Both the position numbers and the translations under genes were made by a program. Positions 1 through 7,715 of a DNA stretch of 64,000 nt are shown here, piece after piece; within the stretch, counting starts at the first letter, position 1; each line of letters opens with the position of its first letter. The notes beneath the pieces were generated by a model. The model was given only the letters and a program-made list of their open reading frames with translations. It had not been told where the DNA came from and did not search any database. Source of the stretch: Enterobacter sp. BIGb0383 (GTDB lineage Bacteria; Pseudomonadota; Gammaproteobacteria; Enterobacterales; Enterobacteriaceae); NCBI RefSeq assembly GCF_003751845.1, contig NZ_RJKQ01000001.1:310001-374000 (forward strand). The letters run 5' to 3'.

Positions 1-111
1 GTTGGATGAAAGTATGCAGGTTTGCGCGGCTATTATATAATTGAGATGCTGACGGAAAGGTTACGATATTCTGTCTTTCCTGTCAGGAGGCTGGATATGA
101 ATGCGTGAGGT

Positions 112-1509
112 TTATTTTCTCAGCATGAGCGTAAAGCCAAAGGTATTCACGCCGTTGAGGCTGGTGACAAAGGTTTCACCTCCGTGCATATGGGCAACCG
201 CTTTAACAATTGATAGCCCGAGGCCATGATTGGTAACACTTTGCGTTCGTGAGTTATCAACGCGATAAAAGCGCTCAAAGAGCCGCTCCAGATGGTGCTG
301 CTCAATCGGATCGCCGTAATTTCGCACTTCAACCCTTGCCTGCTCTTCATTGCTGGCCAGGGTGACAACCACCTGACTGTCTTCATAAGCATATCGGGCG
401 CTGTTTTCTAACAGGTTAGCCAGAGAGCGGGTAAAGAGTCTTTTATCCACGCAGGCAGTGACATCTCCGTCGATGGTCAGCCTCAGATTACGGTCGGTGA
501 AAGAGGGTTCGGTATAGTCAGCGGTTTTGAGCGCTTCGTCGCGCAGCGAGACTTCGGTTAAATTCGGGGCGTGCTTGCCCGTGTGGGCGTGTGACAAGAA
601 CAGCATATCGTTGACGATTGATGCCATACGGTCCACTTCCTCCAGATTGGAGGCGAGACACTCTTCCAGCTCGGCGTTTGTCCTTTTACGTGAGAGGGCA
701 AGCTGCGTTTGTCCGGTGATACTGGCTAACGGGGTTCTCAGTTCATGGGCGACATCGGCATTGAAGCTTTCAAGCTGAGTCCAGGCTTTTTCCTGACGGG
801 CCAGCACGCCATTAAAGGCTTCGGCCAGGCCACGTAATTCCTGAGGTAACGCGGATGAATTTAATCGCTGACCGTCGACGCCGGGCGCCAGTTTATGCGC
901 CTGCTGGCTTAATTGCTCAAGCGGCTGCATCCCTTTGCGGGAAATAATAAAGCCCAGAAACGTGACGAACAGAATGCCAAAGGTGGTAATAAAGACCAGT
1001 ATCCGCGTGAACTCATTCAGGGTACCCATATAAGGTGTGGAATCGATAGCAACGATAAAATGCAGCGGCGTCTGGCTATCTTTGTACTGAATGGTTTTGG
1101 TCAGGATAAACAGCGGACACTCGCCCCGATGATCCCTGTCGATGCGGCTAAAGCCATCCTCCAGGGCCGCGAGATTGAGCTCGCTGGGGGGAACGCCGCC
1201 AATCTGATACGCCGGATTATCGCTCAGAACCCAGTATCTGACGCGTCCGCCTTCCGAGTTCGCCAGATTCAGCAGTTTGACTTTCAGCTTCTGCCAGCCC
1301 GCCTCGCTATGCTCCGCATTAATTAACGGCTCCATAAGCGAGTAGCGGAACTGGAGTTCGTTATACATTTGCTTATGCAGTGACTCACGCAAAGTGACCC
1401 TCAGGCACAGGGCGTAGGCCAGCGCGATGCAGAACGTGACAATCGCAAAGGTCAATGCCAGCTTGTGGGATATCGATTTTTTGAACAATTTAATGGGCAT
1501 TTTCGCCAT
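112..1509 (-). CDS. Sensor histidine kinase of the heavy-metal/HprS-CusS type
   Basis: This is a membrane-bound sensor kinase. It has two transmembrane segments at about residues 15-37 and 168-190, enclosing a periplasmic sensor loop of roughly 130 residues, followed by a HAMP linker. The dimerisation/phosphoacceptor helix carries the H-box AHELRTPL with the phosphorylated His at about residue 255. The N-box (LANLLENSARYA) and G-box (GLGLSIV) of the ATPase domain follow. It overlaps the response regulator gene by 20 nt, so the two are translationally coupled. A second in-frame ATG three codons on (1500) is possible. The partner regulator resembles HprR and CusR, so metal or oxidant sensing is an inference. 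The signal cannot be read from the loop, which is not obviously His- or Met-rich. Confidence 0.85.
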   Translation of the reverse strand: MAKMPIKLFKKSISHKLALTFAIVTFCIALAYALCLRVTLRESLHKQMYNELQFRYSLMEPLINAEHSEAGWQKLKVKLLNLANSEGGRVRYWVLSDNPAYQIGGVPPSELNLAALEDGFSRIDRDHRGECPLFILTKTIQYKDSQTPLHFIVAIDSTPYMGTLNEFTRILVFITTFGILFVTFLGFIISRKGMQPLEQLSQQAHKLAPGVDGQRLNSSALPQELRGLAEAFNGVLARQEKAWTQLESFNADVAHELRTPLASITGQTQLALSRKRTNAELEECLASNLEEVDRMASIVNDMLFLSHAHTGKHAPNLTEVSLRDEALKTADYTEPSFTDRNLRLTIDGDVTACVDKRLFTRSLANLLENSARYAYEDSQVVVTLASNEEQARVEVRNYGDPIEQHHLERLFERFYRVDNSRTQSVTNHGLGLSIVKAVAHMHGGETFVTSLNGVNTFGFTLMLRK

Positions 1510-2188
1510 CTTCTTCGCGAGATTCCAGAACGTATCCCATGCCTCTGACCGTGTGCAGCAGCTTCTCCGTAAACGGAGTATCCATTTTTGTGCGTAAACG
1601 CTTTATCGCCACTTCGACAATATTGGCATCGCTTTCAAAATTCATATCCCAGACCTGCTCGGCGATCATCATTTTGGACAGGACTTCTCCCTGATGCCTT
1701 GCCAGAAGGCTCAGCAAAGCAAACTCCTTTTGCGTCAGGTCGATTCGGACACCGTTGCGATGCACTTTGCGGGCCAGCAAATCGAGCTGCAGGTTATGGA
1801 TCTGGATCTGTGAAATATCCGCGCCATCGGTCGGACGACGGCGGAGCAGGGCCTGGATTCTGGCAACCAGCTCGATCAGTGAAAAGGGTTTGGTAAGGTA
1901 ATCATCTGCACCCAGCCGCAGGCCCTTAACGCGTTCGTCCAGGGAACCGCGTGCCGAGAGCATTAATACCGGCGTCTGCTTACTTTTCCGGAGATGGGCA
2001 ATAACAGAATAGCCATCCATCGTGGGCAGCATTATATCAAGGATAATGGCGTCGTAATCGAGTTCCGTTGCCAGGAACAGCCCTTCGCGTCCGTCTGCGG
2101 AAATATCGACGTTGTAACCCTGTTCTCTGAGGGCGGTGTTAATGTAGGAAGAGATTTTTTCTTCATCTTCGATTAACAGAAGTTTCAT
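1490..2188 (-). CDS. OmpR/PhoB-family response regulator (CusR/HprR/PcoR-like)
   Basis: This is a 232-residue DNA-binding response regulator. The receiver domain (about 1-115) has acidic residues near the N-terminus, the phosphoacceptor Asp51 in LDIMLP and the conserved Lys100 in LTKPFS. The C-terminal winged helix (about 130-225) ends in the typical RGMGYVL motif. Overall it reads closest to E. coli HprR (YedW) and CusR, sharing the IILDIMLP, KQTPV and FSELxAR-like stretches. It is the first gene of a two-gene operon with the kinase. A dyad resembling the HprR/CusR recognition sequence lies about 80 nt upstream (2264-2277), which suggests autoregulation and possible control of the divergent DUF3750 gene. 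Which exact orthologue it is remains open. Confidence 0.87.
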   Translation of the reverse strand: MKLLLIEDEEKISSYINTALREQGYNVDISADGREGLFLATELDYDAIILDIMLPTMDGYSVIAHLRKSKQTPVLMLSARGSLDERVKGLRLGADDYLTKPFSLIELVARIQALLRRRPTDGADISQIQIHNLQLDLLARKVHRNGVRIDLTQKEFALLSLLARHQGEVLSKMMIAEQVWDMNFESDANIVEVAIKRLRTKMDTPFTEKLLHTVRGMGYVLESREEDGENAH

Positions 2189-2263
2189 CTCTTTGCTCGC
2201 TTTCTGTCCTGGTTCAGGCGGGCATTATAAAGGTTTGTGCCTGACAGAAGTCTTGCCGCTGGC

Positions 2264-2277
2264 TGACAAATTTGTAA
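2264..2277. promoter_or_regulatory. Candidate CusR/HprR-type operator
   Basis: The sequence TGACAAATTTGTAA contains the perfect 10-bp palindrome ACAAATTTGT. It differs at one base from the TTACAAATTTGTAA-type half-sites known for HprR and CusR. It sits in the 186-nt region between the divergent response regulator and DUF3750 genes, so it could serve either or both. The assignment rests on motif similarity and on the regulator type next door. Confidence 0.5.
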
Positions 2278-2374
2278 GCAATTGGCATAGCGGCACTGGT
2301 GATATATTGCTGCACAGAAAAACGGCAGTACAATAGCGCGTCGTCTGAACACTCCACCCTAACTGCAGGCTGTC

Positions 2375-3163
2375 ATGATCTCGTTAAAAACCTTTTGTCT
2401 GACTTTTTTTGGTTTTGTTCTTCTCGCTTTTGTTGCCAGTTTTGCCCTCGCCATGTATCAGCGCGATTCGCGCGAGCAGGAGGGCTGGTGGGCCGCGCGG
2501 CGTGATTCTGCCAGAATCGCACCCGATCCCCGTAAAAACGCCGATCTGGCGATTGTGCAGGTCTACGCCGCACCGACCTGGGGCTGGAAAGGCGTGGTGG
2601 CTGTGCATCCGTGGATTATTTTTAAACGTGCCGGTGAAAAGCGCTATACCCGCTATGAAGTGATTAGCTGGGGCAGCGGAGATAAGGTCCGTCGAAACAG
2701 CAATGAGCCGGACGGCTACTGGTACGGCGCAAAGCCTCGTCTGCTGGTGGAGCATCGGGGAAAAGAGGCCGAAGCGATGATCCCGCAAATTCAGGCCGCT
2801 ATCGGCTCCTATCCGTGGCCGGACACCTACCACGCCTGGCCGGGTCCCAACAGCAATACCTTTATCGCCCATATTGGCCGCGAAGTGCCTGCGCTTAAGC
2901 TCGATATGCCTGCCAATGCGGTGGGGAAAGATTATCGCTCCCTGCGTAATCCGATTGGGCTGCCGCCTTCCGGACGAGGGGTACAGGTCTCCGTGCTTGG
3001 CGTGGCTGGCGTCACGGTTGGGGCGGAAGAAGGTTTCGAGATTAACCTTCTGGGGCTGAATCTGGGGGTGGGCTTTGCGCCGCTGCGGTTAAGGCTGCCT
3101 TTTGTGGGTGGGGTGGGTGGGGGGAATTTGCAGAAGGGTGCGGCAGTGAAGGATAGAGGGTAA
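2375..3163 (+). CDS. DUF3750 domain protein, membrane-anchored
   Basis: This 262-residue protein has an uncleaved hydrophobic N-terminal segment (about residues 5-27) followed by a periplasmic-facing domain. The body matches my memory of the DUF3750 family: a conserved TWGWKGVVAVHPWI stretch near residue 68, then WYGAKPRL, and DTYHAWPGPNSNTFIAHIGR near residue 150. The His and Asn residues in HAWPGPNSNTF look catalytic or ligand-binding, but no function is established. It is divergent from the two-component system and may be its target. The C-terminus is odd: a G-rich tract (3106-3124) encodes a Gly-rich tail followed by a charged end that does not look like the rest of the domain. The reading frame may have slipped there. 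Confidence 0.8.
   Translation: MISLKTFCLTFFGFVLLAFVASFALAMYQRDSREQEGWWAARRDSARIAPDPRKNADLAIVQVYAAPTWGWKGVVAVHPWIIFKRAGEKRYTRYEVISWGSGDKVRRNSNEPDGYWYGAKPRLLVEHRGKEAEAMIPQIQAAIGSYPWPDTYHAWPGPNSNTFIAHIGREVPALKLDMPANAVGKDYRSLRNPIGLPPSGRGVQVSVLGVAGVTVGAEEGFEINLLGLNLGVGFAPLRLRLPFVGGVGGGNLQKGAAVKDRG
3106..3124 (+). other. G-quadruplex-like G-tract at the 3' end of the DUF3750 gene
   Basis: Four runs of three or more G are separated by single T bases (G3-T-G4-T-G3-T-G6) on the coding strand. This is the layout of a very stable parallel G-quadruplex. It lies just before the stop codon and at the boundary where base composition drops sharply into an AT-rich region. Single-base length changes in such a tract would shift the frame of the gene's last codons. 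Confidence 0.6.
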
Positions 3164-3295
3164 GATCTACACATTAAGTTTGCTGAACTTTGTAGCGAGT
3201 TAAATGATTACATTTTTTTTGCAATTTTATATCATGCATTTTGATTTTTTGTGTAAAAAAGATCTGAGTTTTAATTAATGTCAATCACCTTGATG

Positions 3296-3312
3296 GCCTC
3301 ACGTTGTGAGGC
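3296..3312. other. Short hairpin in the AT-rich region before the orphan gene
   Basis: A perfect 7-bp inverted repeat (GCCTCAC, loop GTT, GTGAGGC) lies 133 nt after the DUF3750 stop. It is followed by an AT-rich stretch but no clean T-run. It could be a weak terminator for the DUF3750 gene or part of the leader region of the next gene. The rest of 3164-3333 is AT-rich and shows no gene. Confidence 0.3.
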
Positions 3313-3333
3313 TATAATAACCACTTGATTTAC

Positions 3334-3361
3334 TTGAAGTCACCGTTCTATATATTATAAC
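3334..3361 (+). promoter_or_regulatory. Candidate sigma-70 promoter for the orphan gene
   Basis: TTGAAG (3334-3339) and TATAAC (3356-3361) are separated by 16 nt, a good match to the housekeeping consensus. The start codon at 3402 lies about 40 nt downstream of the -10 element, which leaves room for a short leader containing the ribosome-binding site at 3392-3397. Because the region is very AT-rich, chance matches are more likely than elsewhere in the window. Confidence 0.4.
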
Positions 3362-3401
3362 TGGAAAAATATATTCCGCATCCGTGCCCTCAGGAGGGGT
3401 T

Positions 3402-4010
3402 TTGAAAAAGTCAGCAAAAACCATAAGGAATACTTGGGTTGGTATTGCTACAATCATAAGCTGTGTAGTAGCCGTTGTGACCTTTTTTTCTCCTTCAGCA
3501 GAGGATAGTCGAGAACCTTCCGTCAGTTTTTCTGGGGTTACTGGAGATAATAACACTCAGATAGGGAGTGTTTATGGACCAGTCACAATTAATAATTCAA
3601 ATGCTGATGTGAACCATAGTGTTTCAGAAGTAACTGAAAGAATTGACTATAATATATATAGAGGGGTGACTGAAGCATTCATTGTTTATAATAAAGATGG
3701 TTTACTCGGAATGCAGGGGATTGTTGATGAGTGTTATTCCGTGGTTAGCAAAAAATCAGATATGGGTGAGGTTGAACGTTGTTTTTCAATGGATTTGGCG
3801 GCTCACTACTGGGATGAGTCTGTAGCTGATTTCGCAAATTTCCCTCGGTATGAGTACTTTTCAGAAGAAAATATATTCAAGCGACTAGAGAGCGCCTTTC
3901 GCAAGCAAGGTTCATCGAGAGACTACTGGGAGAACTTTGTCTTTAAAATTTGGATTCCACAAATCCAAGCACAATTTGATGAAACAATAGACAAAAATGC
4001 CCCTCGTTAA
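3402..4010 (+). CDS. Orphan membrane-anchored protein of unknown function, AT-rich
   Basis: I do not recognise this protein. I choose the TTG at 3402 because a strong Shine-Dalgarno AGGAGG (3392-3397) lies immediately before it. The in-frame GTG at 3384 would place that ribosome-binding site inside the gene and has none of its own. The 202-residue product has one N-terminal membrane helix (about residues 11-29). A low-complexity segment with GDNNTQIGSVYGPVTINNSN follows, a pattern seen in assorted small membrane proteins. The C-terminal domain (about 75-195) is rich in aromatic and acidic residues and has two Cys. The coding sequence is much more AT-rich than its neighbours and lies between two conserved core genes, which suggests horizontal acquisition. 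No partner gene is visible. Confidence 0.65.
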   Translation: MKKSAKTIRNTWVGIATIISCVVAVVTFFSPSAEDSREPSVSFSGVTGDNNTQIGSVYGPVTINNSNADVNHSVSEVTERIDYNIYRGVTEAFIVYNKDGLLGMQGIVDECYSVVSKKSDMGEVERCFSMDLAAHYWDESVADFANFPRYEYFSEENIFKRLESAFRKQGSSRDYWENFVFKIWIPQIQAQFDETIDKNAPR

Positions 4011-4187
4011 TAAAGAGTCAATTCACAAAAAACAATTTTTATTTTGGTGCAATGATATTCTTCTTTTCTTGCTATCCTATGTTGGGTTGAATATGAGTCG
4101 AAATAAGACTTCCATTGAGCACTTTTTATTATGTTTATTTCTTTGTCTGAAGCTATTTCAGAACTATATTCCAGTCGATAATGAAAA

Positions 4188-4225
4188 AACCTTAAAACTC
4201 ATAGGGTTAGTTGAGTTTTAAGGTT
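4188..4225 (-). terminator. Terminator of ychF
   Basis: A perfect 14-bp inverted repeat (AACCTTAAAACTCA and its complement) encloses a 10-nt loop. Read on the minus strand it is followed by six T residues. It lies 40 nt downstream of the ychF stop codon, as expected for a rho-independent terminator. Positions 4011-4187 hold nothing I can support. Confidence 0.6.
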
Positions 4226-4264
4226 CTAATTAGTCATTTCGCAATCAGTCGGCTATGGATACTA

Positions 4265-5359
4265 TTAGACGTTAAACAAGAAGTTCATCACATCGCCATC
4301 TTTAACGATATAGTCTTTCCCTTCTGCACGCATCTTACCGGCTTCTTTGGCACCCTGTTCACCTTTAAAGGTGACAAAGTCTTCGTAGCTGATGGTCTGG
4401 GCGCGGATAAAGCCTTTTTCGAAGTCGGTATGGATTTTACCGGCCGCCTGCGGGGCGGTCGCGCCAACAGGGATGGTCCAGGCGCGAACTTCTTTTACAC
4501 CGGCGGTGAAGTAGGTCTGCAGGTTCAGCAGCTCGTAACCGGCGCGGATCACGCGGTTCAGGCCCGGCTCTTCGATACCCAGCTCGGCCATAAACTCTTC
4601 ACGGTCGGCATCGTCCAGTTCGGCGATATCGGATTCAACCGCGGCGCAGACGGCAACCACAACTGAGCCTTCAGCGGCAGCGATTTCGCGCACTTTATCG
4701 AGGTACGGGTTATTTTCAAAACCGTCTTCGTTCACGTTAGCGATATACATGGTTGGTTTCAGCGTCAGGAAGCTGAGGTATTTGATCGCCGCTTTGTCTT
4801 CTTCTGTCAGGTTTTTCAGCGCACGCAGCATGCCCGCGTTTTCCAGCTGTGGCAGACATTTTTCCAGCGCAGCTTGTTCAGCTTTGGCGTCTTTGTCACC
4901 ACCTTTGGCTTTTTTCTGCACGCGGTGCAGGGCGCGTTCACAGGTGTCGAGGTCAGACAGCGCCAGTTCGGTATTGATGACGTCGATATCGTCAGCCGGG
5001 TCCACTTTGTTATTTACGTGGATGATATTGTCGTTCTCAAAGCAGCGCACCACGTGGCCGATCGCTTCGGTTTCACGAATGTTGGTCAGGAACTGGTTAC
5101 CCAGGCCTTCACCTTTAGAAGCGCCTTTTACCAGACCGGCGATATCAACGAATTCCATGGTGGTCGGCAGGATGCGCTGAGGCTTAACGATTTCAGCCAG
5201 CTTATCCAGGCGCGGGTCCGGCATCGGCACGACACCGGTGTTCGGCTCGATGGTACAGAACGGGAAGTTGGCCGCTTCGATACCGGCTTTGGTGAGCGCG
5301 TTGAACAGGGTGGATTTGCCGACGTTAGGCAGACCGACGATACCGCATTTGAATCCCAT
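4265..5359 (-). CDS. ychF: Ribosome-binding ATPase YchF (Obg-family P-loop protein)
   Basis: This 364-residue protein is nearly identical in layout to E. coli YchF. The G1 P-loop reads GLPNVGKST at about residues 8-16, and [10 protein letters not shown] is the G3 region. The family has an ATP-specific G4-like motif and a central coiled-coil, followed by a C-terminal TGS domain (about residues 280-364, ending MNFLFNV). The protein hydrolyses ATP, associates with 70S ribosomes and is linked to oxidative-stress responses and translation start selection. It lies downstream of pth in the same direction with a 127-nt gap, as in E. coli, where they form one operon. Confidence 0.97.
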   Translation of the reverse strand: MGFKCGIVGLPNVGKSTLFNALTKAGIEAANFPFCTIEPNTGVVPMPDPRLDKLAEIVKPQRILPTTMEFVDIAGLVKGASKGEGLGNQFLTNIRETEAIGHVVRCFENDNIIHVNNKVDPADDIDVINTELALSDLDTCERALHRVQKKAKGGDKDAKAEQAALEKCLPQLENAGMLRALKNLTEEDKAAIKYLSFLTLKPTMYIANVNEDGFENNPYLDKVREIAAAEGSVVVAVCAAVESDIAELDDADREEFMAELGIEEPGLNRVIRAGYELLNLQTYFTAGVKEVRAWTIPVGATAPQAAGKIHTDFEKGFIRAQTISYEDFVTFKGEQGAKEAGKMRAEGKDYIVKDGDVMNFLFNV

Positions 5360-5486
5360 GAGTTAAATCACCTTAATATCTTGATAATCAACCCGTTACA
5401 TTGAACGGATTGCAGAAAAGTTCGTCATTAAGCCTATTATACACGTAACCGTCACAGGGCGCGGCAAAAAAGCGGCCGCCGGTGGG

Positions 5487-6071
5487 TTACTGCGCCTTAA
5501 AGGTGTGCAGACGGCTGGTCGCTTTGGCAAGGCCGTCTTTCAGCCAGACTTCGGTACAGCGCGCCGCTTCGTCTACGGCATCGTCAATTAGCTTCTGTTC
5601 GGAGACCGGCGGTTTACCCAGCACAAAACCGACAACTTTGTTTTTATCGCCCGGATGGCCGATTCCCACGCGTAAACGGTGAAAGTTGGGGTTATTGCCC
5701 AGCTTGCTGATGATATCTTTCAGGCCGTTATGGCCGCCGTGACCGCCGCCGAGCTTAAATTTCGCGACGCCGGGCGGCAGATCCAGTTCATCGTGCGCCA
5801 CCAGAATTTCATCGGGATTAATACGATAGAAAGTCGCAAGGGCGGCAACGGCTTTGCCGCTCAGGTTCATAAAGGTGGTTGGCACCAGCAGACGCACATC
5901 TTCACCGGCAAGATTAATGCGGGCGGTATAGCCGAAGAATTTTGGCTCTTCACGAAGCGGTGCGCGAAAGCGTTCGGCCAGCAGGTCGACATACCAGGCA
6001 CCGGCGTTATGGCGCGTCGCGGCGTATTCTGCGCCGGGATTGGCGAGGCCGACAATCAGTTTAATGGTCAC
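5487..6071 (-). CDS. pth: Peptidyl-tRNA hydrolase
   Basis: The enzyme cleaves the ester bond of peptidyl-tRNAs that drop off the ribosome, recycling tRNA. The 194-residue length equals that of E. coli Pth. The catalytic His lies in the N-terminal TRHNAGAW motif (about residue 20). The conserved [10 protein letters not shown] and [10 protein letters not shown] segments form the substrate-binding cleft, followed by the [10 protein letters not shown] glycine-rich loop. It is transcribed with ychF. The 273-nt gap upstream separates it from the divergent ychH. Confidence 0.97.
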   Translation of the reverse strand: MTIKLIVGLANPGAEYAATRHNAGAWYVDLLAERFRAPLREEPKFFGYTARINLAGEDVRLLVPTTFMNLSGKAVAALATFYRINPDEILVAHDELDLPPGVAKFKLGGGHGGHNGLKDIISKLGNNPNFHRLRVGIGHPGDKNKVVGFVLGKPPVSEQKLIDDAVDEAARCTEVWLKDGLAKATSRLHTFKAQ

Positions 6072-6244
6072 GTTTCTTTCCTGGGGGAGAGAGTTCAGGC
6101 GCGTAGTTTACGTTGTCGTGACGCGGTTGACAAAGTGCAGGGCGCAGAGCGGCTGAAAATCCAATAATTAGCATGATCAACTATTTTAATTTCATGTAAT
6201 TCAGGGGATTAAATGTAAAGTTATGTTGCCTCGTTGTGCGTAAT

Positions 6245-6287
6245 TGTGATCGCCTGCGCAATAGCGAAAAGTGCGATTGTCTATACT
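6245..6287 (+). promoter_or_regulatory. Class II CRP-dependent promoter of ychH
   Basis: TGTGA (6245-6249) and a degenerate second half GCGCA (6256-6260) are spaced by 6 nt, the CRP geometry. A -10 element TATACT lies at 6282-6287. If transcription starts near 6294, the CRP centre (6252.5) sits at about -41.5, the exact class II position, and there is no good -35 element. This agrees with ychH belonging to the E. coli CRP regulon. Confidence 0.5.
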
Positions 6288-6344
6288 TTACACATCATAA
6301 TTTGGGATACGTCTCGTACAACCCATAAGTTCCGGAGGTGACAG

Positions 6345-6620
6345 ATGAAACGCAAAAACGCTTCGTTACTCGGTAACGTGCTGATGGGATTGGGATTAGT
6401 CGTTATGATCGGTGGTGTAGGCTACTCGATTTTAAATCAGCTTCCGCAGTTTGCTCTGCCTGAATATTTTGCCCACGGCGCGGTGATGAGTATCTTTGTT
6501 GGTGCCGTACTCTGGCTTGCCGGTGCGCGTATCGGTGGCCGTGAGCAGGTCTGTGACCGCTACTGGTGGATCCGCCACTACGATAAACGCTGCCAGCGCG
6601 GGCACCAGAAACACAGTTAA
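6345..6620 (+). CDS. ychH: Stress-induced inner membrane protein YchH
   Basis: This small membrane protein has 91 residues, close to the E. coli length. Two hydrophobic segments (about residues 8-28 and 43-62) and a positively charged C-terminus (YWWIRHYDKRCQ) are visible. A strong ribosome-binding site GGAGG precedes the ATG. In E. coli it is needed for stress-induced biofilm and adhesion phenotypes, but its molecular role is unknown. The upstream region carries a CRP-type promoter. In E. coli dauA is the neighbour, whereas here three extra genes are inserted between them. Confidence 0.93.
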   Translation: MKRKNASLLGNVLMGLGLVVMIGGVGYSILNQLPQFALPEYFAHGAVMSIFVGAVLWLAGARIGGREQVCDRYWWIRHYDKRCQRGHQKHS

Positions 6621-6635
6621 CCACTGCTGTATTTT

Positions 6636-6662
6636 ACCAATGCCAGCCGTGCTGGCATTGGT
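6636..6662 (+). terminator. Hairpin after ychH
   Basis: The 12-bp inverted repeat ACCAATGCCAGC ... GCTGGCATTGGT has a 3-nt loop (CGT). It lies 16 nt after the ychH stop. The T-tract is interrupted (TTTACAGCATTTT), so termination may be weak. It also lies just beyond the 3' end of the convergent 86-residue gene. Confidence 0.55.
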
Positions 6663-6672
6663 TTACAGCATT

Positions 6673-6933
6673 TTATTCCGGCTGTTGAAGTCGTACTGAG
6701 CCGATAGCTTCGTACACCGGATGGCTTTGTCTTTTAATGTTCTGCATTGATACGGTCAGCATGGAAAGCATTTCATCCAGAGATGCCGTGATTTTCATTC
6801 CTGGCGGAGTGAGTCGGTCAATCTCGGCAGATGATATTATCTTTTCCGTTGCCGATTCGTCTTCTGCCTGACGGCACAGTCTGAGAGCATAAGATTTCGG
6901 GCGCTCAGAACCCATCCTTGTTGTGTTACCCAT
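6673..6933 (-). CDS. Small protein of unknown function (86 aa) downstream of the acetyltransferase-like gene
   Basis: I do not recognise this family. The product is soluble and hydrophilic with no signal peptide. The central part (about residues 25-70: ATEKIISSAEIDRLTPP, then SLDEMLSMLTVSMQNI) looks helical, and an extended N-terminus carries two Arg/Ser-rich stretches. It follows the acetyltransferase-like gene by 45 nt in the same direction, so the two probably share a transcript. It lacks the ribbon-helix-helix pattern of antitoxins paired with GNAT toxins. The pair interrupts the ychH-dauA neighbourhood found in E. coli. It is a real gene to judge from ordinary codon use and operon position, but its role is unknown. 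Confidence 0.55.
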   Translation of the reverse strand: MGNTTRMGSERPKSYALRLCRQAEDESATEKIISSAEIDRLTPPGMKITASLDEMLSMLTVSMQNIKRQSHPVYEAIGSVRLQQPE

Positions 6934-6978
6934 GATATTGCCTCCCGCGTGATCATTTGAGTTTGCATTATTGCTTAA

Positions 6979-7563
6979 TTAGTAATCGTCTTCAATACGC
7001 GTACTCGTACCCGATAACACGCTATATAGCCCGGCGGCATCGTGGTAAAGAATCTCTCTGGCACCCTCTGTCAGGTCAATAAAACCGTACTGGCGCATAT
7101 AATATGTCGCTACGCGATTGTTAACGGGCGCGATTAAACGCAGCCCGCGACATTCTGTTATGGCCATAAAAATCGCTACGACATATAACGTGAATCTGAA
7201 TGTATTCCCGTCAAGTATGGAATCCTGCAGGCGGAAGTTTTGCAGCATTTCCAGGTTGAGTAACGCCGGAACAGCTTCGGTTGGCTCACAGAACTGACAG
7301 ATACAGGCTGCGGCAGGTAACCGGCTGTGTTCAGTGGTTTTAAAACTGAACGCAAAAACGCAGGGATCGTACAATGTTCGGCCACATTGGTCCCACGGTA
7401 ACCGTCGGTCATCGGGCTGGAAACGTTGAAGTGCAATACACCAGTCCAGATCGATTTTGTTAAGCGTTTGAACATGAAGGTCGAGATCACCCCGCATAAA
7501 CAGCGTGTTCGCACTGGATAGTGCAATTTTTGCGGCTTTACTTACACCCGTTCCGTTTGGCAT
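6979..7563 (-). CDS. GNAT-like acetyltransferase of unknown substrate
   Basis: The best start is the ATG at 7563, because GGGAGGG lies six bases before it. An upstream GTG at 7632 is possible. The product is then 194 residues. The C-terminal part (about 145-185) reads like a GNAT fold, with GLRLIAPVNNRVATYYMRQ followed by GF, the usual motif B region containing Asn and paired Tyr residues. The Q/RxxGxG/A acetyl-CoA motif is not clear, so either the acetyl-CoA loop is divergent or the protein is not catalytic. The N-terminal half has several Cys residues and no membrane segment. It is followed by the 86-residue gene and lies divergent from a TipAS-type MerR regulator, which may control it. The substrate is unknown. 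Confidence 0.6.
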   Translation of the reverse strand: MPNGTGVSKAAKIALSSANTLFMRGDLDLHVQTLNKIDLDWCIALQRFQPDDRRLPWDQCGRTLYDPCVFAFSFKTTEHSRLPAAACICQFCEPTEAVPALLNLEMLQNFRLQDSILDGNTFRFTLYVVAIFMAITECRGLRLIAPVNNRVATYYMRQYGFIDLTEGAREILYHDAAGLYSVLSGTSTRIEDDY

Positions 7564-7715
7564 CTCCATCCCTCCCTGGGATTTCATGCCAGCAGTTTTG
7601 CTAAAGCCGTCTGACAGAGCAACCTTCAGCACGCCATCTATCGAGGCTCATTCCATAACACGCATCGCGATTAAAATTACTGCGTACCCGCACGCATTTT
7701 CCTTTGCATCCCCGC

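Noticed and set aside
1-111. The first 111 bases, searched for a gene end or promoter
   Set aside because: No coding frame continues into the window and no clear terminator or promoter could be supported.
3997-4221. A 74-codon open frame after the orphan gene
   Set aside because: It overlaps the end of the orphan gene, runs into the ychF terminator hairpin and has no clear ribosome-binding site. The AT-rich sequence makes chance Leu/Phe-rich frames likely.
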